Positions 36,990 to 49,489 of a DNA stretch of 64,000 nucleotides are shown one piece after another (position 1 is the first letter of the stretch; each line of letters starts with the position of its first letter). A model generated the notes under the pieces. That model was not told the origin of the DNA. It saw only the letters and a list, made by a program, of their open reading frames with translations, and did no database searches. This DNA is from Spirometra erinaceieuropaei (taxonomy: Eukaryota > Platyhelminthes > Cestoda > Diphyllobothriidea > Diphyllobothriidae). Both the position numbers and the translations under genes were made by a program. The stretch is taken from assembly GCA_902702965.1 (NCBI GenBank), contig CACRXP010000048.1, positions 402,994 through 466,993 on the forward strand, read 5' to 3'.

Positions 36990-37640
36990 TCCTCACAGGC
37001 GGTTGCACGTGATGCGATAGTCAACTCTCGACTGCTCCGCCCGTGACCCAAAGGTGACCCCTAGTCCGTGGGCTGTCGTATATAATGGGAATTGGGACAT
37101 TGAGACCGTTGGATATCAAACTAGGGACTGTCAAACCATTCGAAATTAAACTGCACACGCGGTGTTAGCTCAATAGTTGGTTTAGCTACTCGCTTCTCTT
37201 TGAGCGGTCAGTCTAGCAAAGAAGCACCCCCAAGATGCAGTAGAGTCTTAAGAATTCAGAAATTACAGGAATATACCATCTCTAACAACGGGTAATGTTT
37301 CGACCTTAAGAATTTAGAAAAGCCCATGTTTTGGTGTTACTGGGTACGAGTGCGTTACGTCATTGTCGTGAGCAGTGCGTCTCTCGTGACCACAAAACCA
37401 CTGAGGTGCTCAGTCTAAGCTACCAGCAAAACATTATTGTCCATGTGGAAACTATCCTGACGACAAGGACATCACTAGGTTGGTTTGTGATTTAACCGTG
37501 AAAAAAATAACCAGCAAGTCGACTATGAGCAATCCGCACTGCTCAGTCACACCAAAGAACGTTTAAGGTTGAACTCGAAGTAGGTTGGCTAACTCACGAA
37601 ATGTCAATCCTAATTCTGAAATGCGGTACGGGAAGTGAAA

Positions 37641-37700
37641 TCAGACATAGCGCTCTTTGCAGACGACCTTAAACTTTGGAGAGCGATAAATATAATTGAT
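37641..37700 (+). mobile_element. Reverse-transcriptase catalytic-motif scrap
   Basis: Reads S-D-I-A-L-F-A-D-D-L-K-L-W-R-A-I, the F/Y-A-D-D motif of LINE-type reverse transcriptases. It is embedded directly after an inverted-repeat-element end (GTAGGTTGGCTAACTCAC at 37584). Only about 20 codons are recognisable. Confidence 0.6.
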
Positions 37701-38299
37701 CTTACAACACCACTTAAGAAATCATTTCGAATTGGAAATGTATTCTTGAATCTTGATTAACCTCCCATCAGATAGTACATCTACTGTATTTGCGAGTTAT
37801 ACTCTTATTTCTCATTTGAATTTTATACCTGCTTATATCGCTCCCCGTTCGGCCGAAAAAAGAAAGACGAATATGATTTTTTCAGTCCAGGAAGAAGTAA
37901 ACATTTGCGACCTTTCTCATTATTTCTCTTCATTTGACTTCAATCAAACAATCTCACTAAGTTCGTAGCTGCTGTGTGGGTAGGCGTTCTGGTCTAAAGG
38001 ATACAGGTCACACTTATATCGTTGGAAACCGCATCCGTGGCCAGCTGTCCAAGTCCTCTTAATGTATGCTTTTTCCACCCAGCATTCATTGATGACCAAA
38101 TGCTTCGCTCTTGAAAGAGGCCGCTGACGTTTATACTGTCAAACAGAAGTCCGGCAAGATGCAGAATCTTTCCTTCTGACAAATCGCTAGATAGGAGATA
38201 AAATTCGGCTACGGCAGTCACATTCTGCACATCGAAATCCATGAAATCGGGAAGTTGGCGTTGGTTTTCAGGGGCATGAGCAATGCGGATGTTTGTCTA

Positions 38300-39480
38300 A
38301 ATCATAGTCAGAACTCCACACTGATGAGGGTTCCTTGATGGCATTGTAAATTTAGGTAAATATATGAAAGATGCTTTCTGGGACAGCGTATTTCCTTTAT
38401 TTTTTTCAGCACCTAAATACCTGATATCCTAATGTATACTACGGATAAGTGGTCGATGATTGTTAGAAAATCTTAGTGCAGGCATAGGATCATATGACGC
38501 TACAATGAAAGCCTGTTAGTTTGTGTGTTTTGTAACACGTCTACCGTCATTTGTTGCTGGAAATACCCACATTCGATGGGAATCAAAAACCAGGATGCGG
38601 GGTGCTTACTTGATTTTTACTTAATAAACATAAATTTTGAATGGAGGTAGTATGCCTTGCACAATAACCTGATAAAAATTGGGGATTGATTAAAGAGTCG
38701 AGTTGGTGATACCAACCCGTCGACAATCGAAACTAAAATGAAGAAGTTAAGGGGGAAATTAAAATTTCCCCTAGCTAAGTCCGTTTGATGACGGGCTGGC
38801 ATCACGAACTTCGAAATTCGAAATTAAAACTCGGGTGCTTCCGAAGAACGCGTACTTATATGCATATATACTTATGCCAATAATGTTGGCAAATGTAACA
38901 ACCACAGGTGGATTTTTAGAACATGATGGTATCCGAGTCATGAGTTTATAATTACAATTGCAATAAATTTAATTAGTTTAATGGAATGCGCTGCCGGGTC
39001 AATGGGGCACCGTATATCAAGTCAAACGAAGAGGGGATAAAGTTCAAACGAATAATCACTCGAGAGGCATCTTGATACGGCGTCGCTTTCTCAAACTCGG
39101 TGGGCAAAAATAGGTGGGTCTGCTAAAATTCACCCCAAATGTAGCTGTTTGCGTTTTAATTGAGTCGCACTTTCACTTGCACCCAAGGATAGGCTCGATT
39201 AGCAGTTTGATCGTTGACCCAGCAACCACATCTTCCTAGACGTTCATGTACATCAGTATATATTGCTAACTGAAGCAAAGATTTGAGTCCCCGTTAAAAT
39301 GAGAGGAAAAGACGGTTTCGGGAACCATGGTTGTATTGTCGTAACGTCTCAAAAGTAGACAAGCTTTCATCGTCGGAGGTGAGTATAGTACGGCATTACA
39401 CAGTATTAATAGAAGGAGGGATGACAGTCATGTTAATGAGATGTTAATTATACGGGGGTAGTCGTTATCGGCTTTGCCGC
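38300..39480. other. No gene recognised; inferred intron 2 of gene 3 copy 2
   Basis: Lies between the open exon C (38296-37994) and the start of the visible duplication. No exon A or B sequence was found here on the minus strand. Confidence 0.35.
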
Positions 39481-39600
39481 TAATGGCCCACATACGCACA
39501 GGGATCGTCTCTGTAGTCCCCACGGCTCCTTCACCCACAGCCACTGCACTCAATCCTAGCACACCGACAAACACCGACCTCACCACTGCCGACACCAGCT

Positions 39601-39831
39601 ATGTGCACTCGGTCGATAGGTGTCCACCGCACATCCACCTCACGCATCGGCCTGGCCGGTCACTTGCGAATCCATCGCACAGACACCAAAGAGCCAGTGC
39701 ATGGAGCACCAACATACACTCGACGCATTTGTCTCAGCTGCCCTCACTGCATCCACACATTCGCCCACCGTATGGGCCTATTAGACCACATGCGCACCCA
39801 CAAAAATCTGCGGTGGACAACCGCCGGTTAA
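39601..39831 (+). mobile_element. LINE-type 3' ORF end with C2H2 zinc finger (fragment, copy 2)
   Basis: Counterpart of 113-328. The terminal TAG is TGG here, so the frame runs five codons further to W-T-T-A-G-stop. The finger C-P-H-C...H-M-R-T-H is intact; the first finger is again damaged. Confidence 0.7.
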
Positions 39832-40616
39832 ATCACACTATCACATATTCACCCACGTGCAAAATACAACATCATCACTCACTACCAGCATCCAGTTGCG
39901 GGAAGTTTGCGTCTCGGCTTCGTCTCCATTGCGGCCCCTCTGATGCATGCGTGATTCGAGTCAAACGCCGTGGCCTAGAAGACTGCTGACGCCCCAACTC
40001 TGTTCACACAGTCTGCCCAGCTGTGTGCGTGTGTGTGTGTGTTTGTGTGGAGTGGCGGACTGGTGCACTGAGTGCCAGGCTTAAGAGGTCCCTTCTTGAC
40101 GTGACCTACGGCACTCTCACTCATGTGTGAAATCCTGGCGCGTGTTATTTGGGATCTGGCCGTACATGTGGCCCGCGCAGACAAGGTCATTAGCCTTTGT
40201 CTGCCACCGCACTAGTCAACTGACCGGCTCGGACAGTGGCTGGGGTGTGAGAATGGGAAGGGAGAGTAAGGGCAAACACATGTGGTAGCCCTTTGTCATA
40301 CTTATGTTTATACACTGCCTTTTGTAGTTATTCTACTTGCTAAGCATTTCCTAGACTCGCATTTATCAACTTTTAGACTGTCTCAGTTCTGCGAAAATTC
40401 CCATTTTCCGATTGAAGATTCAGTTGGCGAACAAATGTTTTCGGTAACTCATTATCAGGCCGATACATTTACATGGGTAATGGTCATTCTAATTGTAGAC
40501 AGGATATAAATGCGTCTCAGGGGCAGGGTTAATAGGACTCCATGTTCCCAGGCCATCGACATGACGGAGTCAACGTGTTGAGAACGGTGGAGTTGGGGTG
40601 GGAGGGGGGGGAAGGA

Positions 40617-40927
40617 GATGCAAGTTCAATTCTCGCACATCTAATCGATAAGAACCACCAAGCCGACGCCAAAGAAGCCTTTATAGTTATCTACTGGGCA
40701 CCGCACAGTACTCTAAAGGCCTGCGCAAACGGGTGCTAGCCACAGCTGAAGCTCGCTGTTGTCAGAAGACGCTGACACAAGCAGTCTGTCTGCCCTGGCC
40801 GACTCCAGACTGTGACCGCACGCCGTCCCGACGTTCTGGGAGCAGTCACACGCACTCACAGCGATTCAAATCTGACCGGAACCTTATCCTTTCCCTCCTC
40901 CTACTCGGTGGGATCCAATTCAGATGA
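40617..40927 (+). mobile_element. Retroelement-derived coding scrap (copy 2)
   Basis: Matches 1130-1440 with a deletion that breaks the frame after A-P-H-S-T-L-K-A-C. No catalytic domain is visible. Confidence 0.35.
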
Positions 40928-41856
40928 GAGGACACGTCTAGGCGCGGCCTCGGCCGGACCAGCCCCCCATTTTTGTAGTTTGTTAAAAACCAAGTCATTT
41001 GCTGTTTGGACCAGGGATTGTGGCGTGGAGCGCCAAGGTCCGAGCTCGATCGTGCCATCCATCTGCGCCCCCACCGCCTTCGGTCTTCTTTACTCTGTCT
41101 TGACACCGGGTCCAGGTGGGGGAACAGAGGGTGCGGTAGATGCTGTGCAAGTCACCGTGTCTGCTTTACCTTGCTGTGGAGCACACGGCAGACATCATCG
41201 GAAACGACTGTCGAAAGTGTAGGCTAACGAGTAATTAGCATTGGTTCGCAAATTTCGTCATATTGCATTTTTATTAAGCTTCAGTATATTCATTCGCCCT
41301 TTTTCAAAGCGGTCATTTTGCAGGTGAAATCATGATCAACCCGAAATCATGAACTTCTCAAAACATTGAATGGAGGTTTTTCTGAATTAAAATAAAGAGA
41401 CAGAGGATTTACAGTCAGCGCAATCTCATACACTGTACCAGTCAAGCCGAACTCCAGAATGTTATTTGCATGGGTATTAAACAGTACTAAGATGTGGAAT
41501 AAATGTTTCTAATTATGAGACTTTTCCAGGTTGCGAATTGTCCATTCATTCGGCATCGTATCAGCGCATTTATTAATGTCGCTTATGGAGTAGACAACTT
41601 CGGCCACAAATATCGGAAAATCTGATGAGCTCCTTATGTAGTCATCATATTAGCGTCTGGAAATATATGATATTTTTAGCTTAAGTATGCGGCTTGTGGT
41701 TCGGAAATCTTGAATACAAGTGTGAGAGCAGATCGGGATCAGAAGTATTCAAAAATTAATAAAATGTGTAACACCTCGAAGCCCGTTTTAAGTACGAAAC
41801 TTAAATAAGATGTAATTTTTTACAAAACGGGCAACAGAAAAAACTTTTACGCATGC

Positions 41857-42145
41857 TTAACTGTCAGTAGACTATGGATTGCACCATACCTGATTTATCT
41901 TAAAGTGAGTTTCGTAGGTGGGGCAGCATGCTGGACAGCAAGCTGACAAAATGAAAGAAAACACAAAATTGCCTGAATTAATGCCGAAAGTCTTATCTTA
42001 CACTATTGTACGACAACGGAAATTTTACAAAATAACCGATGTAGTGAGAAGTGATCGTTGTTGGCGGTGTAACTTCTGCGACAGCCTGCAAATATATGTA
42101 AAGGTAAAGCCCATATGACACGATCCACAGTCTACTGACAGTTAG
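41857..42145. mobile_element. Short TIR element, copy 2
   Basis: Counterpart of 2585-2874. The left end is intact; the right end reads TTAG instead of TTAA. The internal sequence is nearly unchanged. Confidence 0.65.
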
Positions 42146-43048
42146 GTAGGGTACTTCTACATACTATTGCCCCGTTTGGCAAATATACTTGGATAATATT
42201 TTCGAACTGACAACACATTTAAGGATTTCAGTTGAACACCATTTATTGCACCTTAAAAGCTACTGGGATGCAGTGAAACGTGATATTTCAAGTGTCCCCA
42301 TCTGGTCAATTAAGATGCAGTCTCTTTTCTGGCAGATTGCAAAAAGACCGCTTCTTCTTAAAAAGGTTTAGGGCGCATGTTGCTGCAGTTAGATTCAAAT
42401 CGCTGGAAGTTTATCTTCCCCTTCTTAAAAAGACGTTAATTTGCTCCACTATTCAAACGATGCTCTGCGGAATACATTGAAGTTTTCTATACGAGCTTAA
42501 GTAGCAACTATCTGCCTTGCCTTGGGGAGTGGACGCTCACGCTCACCAACCAATAAAAATACTAAGAACACAGAGAGTAAATATTCGCATGCTTTAAAAG
42601 ACGTGTATGTTAATTAGAGAGGATGTAAAATGTTCACATCCACAAAGCAATATAAAAATATTTAAAACATAAAGAGAAGAGAGGTTGCTTACTTTTAGAA
42701 AAACGTGAATGTTAATTAGGGAGAACGTGAGATTGCACGCAAGCTTCAAAACGGAAGCCTGTCTAATGCTCGCAACGTGAAAGCACTCATTTATTTCTGG
42801 AGCAGGTTGAACAGTCATTCGAAAGTATGTTGGGCGTTTAACGAAAATACAGGACTCGCGCGAAATCTCTCAACTAGAATGTCCCCCAGGCGGAAATTTC
42901 CTCGAGTGCGCGAACAAACTTCCCAGGCTTGGTTATGAATAAATAAGAAGACCGCATGAGCAGTTAAGTAGACGTAGAGTTTTAATAACTGAAATAATAA
43001 ACGAATATAATTTAAATCAATTTAATGTTTGCGACAAAAACGGATTTT

Positions 43049-44039
43049 ACAGTAAGTGGACTAACTCATGAATTGTAAACCGAAAATCCGAAATGCTTTT
43101 GCCTTTCGAAAAGATTAAGTAAGTAGGGTTGTAAAACTAATCATCCCGCGACATTATTCTTAAATAATTTAGCTACCTCAGAATACCGACATTCAAACGA
43201 TCTTCTTTCCGGCTACATTCAAAAACCACGCTCTGTAAAAAAGAGCACTAAAATGGAATGCATTTTTCTCAATGATTTTCGACGCCCTTAAAAATCCAAT
43301 TATATGTCATGGAAAACATGCATAAAAATATTCATTCTTTGCTCATTTGGTAGAAACCTGCGTCCTCTTCCGATTTGATACCCAAAGAGAGGGTATAATT
43401 CGCCCTGCAAGATCTTTTCTAAGTCTTGAATAATTTTGAACCTGACCTGCCGTTACGCTTGCATTCAGGGTTTCCAAAGTACAAGCCGTATATTTTCCGC
43501 GTACGTAAAACCATATATTCCTATATGGTATTTAGAGGAGACCAAATGGCGTTCATAAAATTCAGCAGTGGATTTGATCGATATTGCTAATTTTACAAGC
43601 TACATTGGTAAATGTGAAGACATTACGTTTTATGAATAGGAATTTTTGTGTATAAATAAATCTCACAATTAGAAACGTTTTAAAACCGAATTATATTCTT
43701 CCTTTGAGTATAAAATTGGAAAAAGACGTAAGTTTTACCCGATAAACAAACGAACAATTATTTTTATATATGCTTTCCATTAAATATGATGGAATTTTTA
43801 AGGGCATTGAAAATAAGTAAAAAAAATGCATGTCACTTAAGACCTCTGTTTTACAAAGCGTGGTTTTTGCATGCGGCAAGAAAGAAGTTCACTCTACAGC
43901 CGACAATCTTAGATAGCTGAATTATTATAGAATTATGTTGCAGAATAATTAGTTTCACAACCCTATTAGTTTAATTTTTTCGAAACGAAAACGCGTTTCG
44001 GAATTTCGGTTTATACTTCATGTGTTAGCCTGCCTATGG
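43049..44039. mobile_element. Long inverted-repeat element, copy-2 counterpart of 3708-4660
   Basis: Same insertion at the same place inside the intron of the duplicated gene, so it predates the duplication. Arms of about 370 bp around a ~230-bp core. Confidence 0.75.
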
Positions 44040-45589
44040 TATATATGCGTGCCAATTCGCATCCAAGGCAAGTTTAGCAGACGTTTTCTTGGGTTTGTGA
44101 AAGCATTTTTGAGATCAACATTGTTGCTTTGGATATACGCATAAGGTGCTTCGCTGTTCTAGTTAAAGTGAAATCTTGGCGCATTTGATTATTTCGCTTA
44201 TGGACGATCTTCTGATTTTAACGAAGTAAAATGATTAACTTAATAATCGGAGAATTGCTCTTTGATATTTGCAGTGCTGTTATATCAGAAATGTTTTCGG
44301 AAGTCCGAAGCAATGTAAATTATGAAGCACGCAGATGGCTTAGATCAGGAAATTGTAATCGACACAAATGCTGTTAAACATACATAAATTATAAGTAACA
44401 GCGTATCATACTTCAAATAAGTAAAATTTACTTTGACAGAAACTATCCCAAAACGAGAAATTGCAATATATTATGTTAAATAAGGACCTGGGTGTTTCGA
44501 ACCTACGTGTCTTTACGGACTTCCTACAGGCCCAATTACACCGAAGTTGTTGAGATATCACTAACCACCAAATTAGTACCGCCTTGAACATGGTGCTGGT
44601 TTTGCATGTAAAGAACCTCTTTATATACAGTCCCCGTGGTCGGATAAGAAGACACGAGGCAAGAACATTTCGAGCAAGTGCTCTGCTCCGATTCTTTACG
44701 TACACCTGGGTTGAGGGCTAAACTTGATGGATGACTGAAATATAAAGTAACTGACACTGCGGGTCACAGTTGGAGCGCCGACCAACATTTCACAAAGACA
44801 ACTTTCAAGCCAATTTATTCAACCGAGACGACTAGTTTGAGGCAATTAGAAACGAACTGTTTAAGTATCGATGGTCCACAGATTGTCGACACGGTGCAGC
44901 CGAGAGAAAGAGACAATGAAAAGTTGAAAACGGAGTGATGTTATCATTGAGACCGGACTCTGGAAAGTGAAATCTGACACCAGATTGAGTCCCCCGGCAA
45001 TGCGTAATTCATCACCATTTCTGTTTAACTGCGTGTATGAGTGAAATGTCCATGTATGAGACCCTTTCAGTCATTTGAACTGGTAGTTGTATGCTTTTTG
45101 TGATTGTTTTATTATACCCGTTTTCTACGTAAATTTACCAAGTCATCGTCTGCTCCAGGAATCTTACGGTGCGTATTTATTCTTTTTTGGCCGGGTTTAA
45201 TTGCGCTGAACAAGATATTTCAATTCTTCTCACTTGTTGTCTTTTCCATCTATGTTGTGCAATTCATAAGGAACATTATTAAGCGGACAAATACAATGCT
45301 TTTTGTGTAGGTATTTCACGATCTTGAAAAATTAAAAAGTTACAAACTTTGCAAAGCCAGAGAAAGCTCCTTCTGTAAGAAGTTGAATAAAGGATACGCA
45401 ATTGATTCGGTTCTGTTTCATGTGAAGAAAGATAGCGAGCGGCTTTAAGTTATCTGTTGGTTAACAAGATTGGGGAAAAAACACATGAACGTCAAGATGG
45501 AGAAATGTATTCGAAAAGCAAGTAATTACCTGCAAACCGTGTGCATGTAAACACTCACGCACTCATACAGTACAGTAAGTGACCGATCT

Positions 45590-47600
45590 CATGAAATGCC
45601 GGTCAAAGTTCTGAAATGCGTTTTCGCTTAGAAAGAATTAATTAGGTAGATTTGTAATACTGCTTATATCGCGGAATAATCCAATAAAATTTCAGACTCG
45701 GTAGGATGTCGAATTTTGAATGCATGCCTTATCGATCCCCTGTAGAAATCGTACTCAGTAAAGAATTTCTACTTAAATGGCATGCATTTTTCCCCTTGAT
45801 TTTCCATGTCCGAATTTATTTCTTAAAATCCGAATATATTTCGTAAAATCGTGTTTAAGAGGTATTTTATTTTGTTCATTTAATAGAACATTACAATATT
45901 TTTATACTTTAAAATTGGAGATGGATTCTAATTGGATTTTGAAAAGTTTCTGGTTATGAGATTTTTTAAGACCGTGCAATGTCCATTTACACAGCATCGT
46001 GCCTGTCCGTTTACCATTGTTTCTCATGAAATGTACAACATAGTTGGCATTTATTGCAAACGTTTATGGACTCTATATGGTATATGTTTAAAGGCATAGA
46101 AGAATATAGGATTTTTCATACATGGAACTCATGCAACTTGTAGACTGAAAACACTAAGCAGTAATGCGACGGCTGACCAGGCACCAAATTATCCGGGAAT
46201 TAGTGCACTTTATAAAAACCTGATTATTTTTCTTTCTTAAATATTCAGTATAAGGATAACGTGATTCTCTATCAAACGAGTCAAAGAAAGCATTTTAGTA
46301 CACGTTTTTATAAAATATATTTGAATTTAAAAGGCCATAAAAAATCAATGGGTAAAATGCGTGCTACTTAAACAGTTATTATTTAACAAGTCAGTTTCCA
46401 CAGGAGATGGAAAAAAAGCTGTAGATGTACCAACTAATGAAATGCCAATCAAAATCCTGAAGTATGTTTTCGACTTGGAAATATTACTTAAGTAAGGTCG
46501 TCAGACCAAACACCATGCAGCTTGATTCCATAATAGGCGAGTTACCTCAGAATGCCGGCTTCGGAACGAATTTCGTTCCGTCCGTTTGCAAAGACTAACC
46601 TCTGCAAGATATGACAACTTAATAAGCACCGATATTTTTCGTTTATTTTCGAGGGTTTTATCAATTCAAATAAATCTCATAGAGAACATGCATAAAAATA
46701 TTCATTCTTTTACTCCTTTGAAACAAAATTACACCTTCTTCATTTGTTACTTAAAGGAAGGGTGTTATTAGATTTTCAAAATATTTCTAATTATGAGATT
46801 TTTTGATACCGTAAAATGCCTGTTCATAAGACCTAATGCATTTGCATTTGCTGATGTTGTTTGTAAATATTACAATATGGCTTAGATCGACTGATAAATC
46901 TTATGAATTCCATAGATGGTCTATTTTAATAACTGAGAGACACAGTAGGTTGTTAACTCATGAAATGTCAATCAAAATTCCGAGGTGCGTTTTCGTTTCG
47001 CAAAGATTAATTACACAGGGTTGGAAAGCTAATACTCCTTCTGCATAACTCTATAACAGTTCGGTTACCTTGGGATGCCACCTCTTGAATGAACTTCATT
47101 TCGGCCGTATTCAAAAGCCGCACTCTGCAAAAAATGACTACTTATGTAGCATGCAAATGTCTCACTGATGCTTCTGTTTATTTGGTGAAAAATTATATTT
47201 TTGTCCAATTTCATAGTCAGAGGTAGGGTATAATTTGCTTTTCAAAAACTTTTTCAATTCCCTAATATTTTCGAACCTGACCTGCATTTACGCTTGGATT
47301 CAGGGTTTTGAGCCATATTCTGAGCCATATTTTTAACTTAACAAGCCATATTGGTAAATGCTGATACAGGAATTTTTATGAACGGCCATTTTTGGGTATT
47401 AAAACTCTCACAAATATTTGCTTTTTAAAACCAGTTAACACCCTTCTTTCTAAAAGAAATTTGGAAGAAAACCTAAGATTCCACCAAATGAACAGAAGAA
47501 TGAATATTATTATGCATTCTTTCCATGAAATATAATTTGAGTTTTTAAAGGCAATGAAAATCAATGAGAAAAATGCATGCATATCAAGTGCTCTTCTTTA
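45590..47600. mobile_element. Cluster of partial inverted-repeat elements
   Basis: Successive family starts are seen at about 45590, 46430 and 46941 (ACAGTAGGTTGTTAACTC), each with arm or core pieces. The cluster occupies the place where copy 1 has 6350-10490, including exons A and B of gene 1. A truncated copy-1 relic of the first is at about 6190-6350. Confidence 0.6.
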
Positions 47601-47640
47601 AAGGGATCGTGTTTCCTTAATACTTTGAGATGGTCTAGCG

Positions 47641-48631
47641 TACAGTATGTTGGCTTAATCATGAAGTGTCAACCGAAATACCGAAATGCATTTTCGTTTC
47701 GAAATGTACTATTAAGTATGGTTTTAAAACCAATCACCATGAAGCATTCTTCTATAATATTTCAGTGAAATCGTTGTGCATTCTTTTGAAGTAACTTATT
47801 TCCGACTGCATGCAAGAATAATAATCTACAAAAAATAACTGCGTATTTCGCATGCGATTTTCTCTTTGATTTTCGAAGGCTTGAAAATTCAATCATAGTT
47901 CATGAAAACATATATAGGTCATTCATTCTTCTATTTATTTGGTAGAAAATCACGTCCTGTTTAAATTTTATACTCGAAGGAAGAAGATAATTCAGTTTAA
48001 ATATCTTTTCTAATTCCCTAATAATTTTCAACCCGGCATGCTGTTATACTTACAGTGTGGGTTTCAAATCTACAAGCCGTATGTATTCCCTGCATGAAAG
48101 ACACAATTTTTTCTACGGTATGAAGAGCAGTTTATATGTGTTCTTAAAAATAAGCAGTAAATTTTATCCGTATTGTTAACTTTAAAAGCCGTATTGATAA
48201 AAGCAGAGATATGACGATTTATGAACAGCCATTTCACGGTGTTCAAAAGTCGCACAATTGGAAACTTATTAAAACCGCATTATGTCCCTCCTTCGAGCAC
48301 AGAATTTAAAGAGGACGTAGATCTCTGCATAATGAGAACAACACAAATATTTTTGTGCATATTTTCCAAGAAATATAATTAAACTATTTGGGGCATCGAA
48401 AATCAATAAGAAAATTTCAAGGTGCATAAGAAGGCATTTTTTACGGAGTGTGGATTTTGCATGCAGCCGAAAAGATGACCATTCGATAGCCGGCAGTCTG
48501 AGGTAACTGAAATATTATAGAATTATGCTGCAGGCCGACAATTTTTACAAGACCACTTTACTAATATTTTCGAAACGAAAACACATTTCGGAATTTCGGT
48601 TGACATTTCATGATTTAGCCTAACTGCTTTA
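47641..48631. mobile_element. Long inverted-repeat element, copy-2 counterpart of 10515-11500
   Basis: Matches 10515-11500 and ends just upstream of the orphan exon C. Arms inverted, core as in the family, no ORF of note. Confidence 0.75.
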
Positions 48632-48826
48632 CTAGGTTGACATCACCTAACTTACACAGCGTACTAGGCTGTTTCCTGTAATCCTCACTGCGCCAATGTA
48701 AAGCGGACTGCAACGACAAACTAAATGACACTACATTAATCAATGTTACGCGTCGGACACTTTGACTCACATTCTTTGCATGGCGAGCCCGAAAGACTCG
48801 CACGTACATTCTGATGCCTGCTTTAG

Positions 48827-49130
48827 TTAAGGACCCCCGGTAGGCACGGGCGTGGCATCCAATTTCGGACACTCGATTCCATGCACTTTGATGTGGAGAA
48901 TGTGACTGCTGTCGCCGATTTTTTTCATTTTTTCCAGCAATTTGGCAGAGAGGAGAATGCCTCATTTAGATGCACTCGTATTCAACAGCCTAGCTGTGGA
49001 AGACATTTCTTCACAAGTGAGTACTTTGTTGCCCATAAAAGCAGCTTGGAGAGAAGGTATCCCAAAAATCATCAATCGTCTTGCAACAGATGCGGTGTCA
49101 AATAATGTTGGCATAACTTGCCTTCTGTAA
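48827..49130 (+). pseudogene. Orphan exon C of the secreted family (copy-2 counterpart of gene 1), +1 frameshift
   Basis: This is 304 bp against 303 in gene 1, preceded by the same ..GCTTTAG acceptor. It matches exon C of gene 1 closely, but has an extra T in a T run near 48918-48924. The frame therefore shifts after A-V-A-D-F, and the original frame resumes only if that base is removed. AATAAA is conserved at 49166-49171. Exons A and B of this gene are absent upstream: 45750-47630 holds inverted-repeat elements where copy 1 has 6350-10490. A homopolymer sequencing error is possible for the frameshift, but not for the missing exons. Confidence 0.7.
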
Positions 49131-49489
49131 TATCCTCAATGTATGGCCATTTTAGCTCTGGACGTAATAAATACGCATGAGCCAATATCTTTTGAATGCT
49201 GTAAAAGTGGTTTGAAATAGAGCAGTTTTCTATTGCATTTTGACGTTTTATTCTGTTTTGGTCTACCTAATCCCGAGCTGGATATTTCGGAAACTGTGAC
49301 TGGGGTTTAATCTCATGTAAACTCCTAAGAAGCCAGAGCGGTTTGCCTCTCCACGTTTCTGGTTTTGTCTACCTAATCCCGACAAAAATATGGCGGAATT
49401 CATAAGTATCTGGCAAAAATACACATTGAGGTATAGGTGCGCGTCCAGATAACAGCATTTGGAGTTCAACGGGAGCGTGTGCAGTTATA

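Larger units (their letters stand above)
37994..44591 (-). pseudogene. Gene 3 copy 2: exons A, B (frameshifted) and C of the secreted family
   Basis: Exon A is 44591-44507 (open, donor GTAGGT) and exon B is 42927-42693. Exon B is 235 bp, because 19 bp present in gene 3 are missing near 42830, which breaks the frame; its donor is A|GTAAGC. Exon C is 38296-37994 (303 bp, acceptor ..GATTTAG, phase 0, fully open), encoding 18 residues up to P-D-F-M, then D-F-D-V-Q-N-V-T-A-V-A-E and ending T-C-I-L-stop. Joining this exon C to exons A and B is inferred from strand, order and phase; the intron would be 4.4 kb and include the LINE finger fragment at 39601. Exon C shows no damage, so it could instead serve another transcript. 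Confidence 0.6.

Noticed and set aside
40812..41222. 136-codon ORF in the LINE 3' region
   Set aside because: Not maintained in copy 1 and compositionally GC-rich non-coding sequence.
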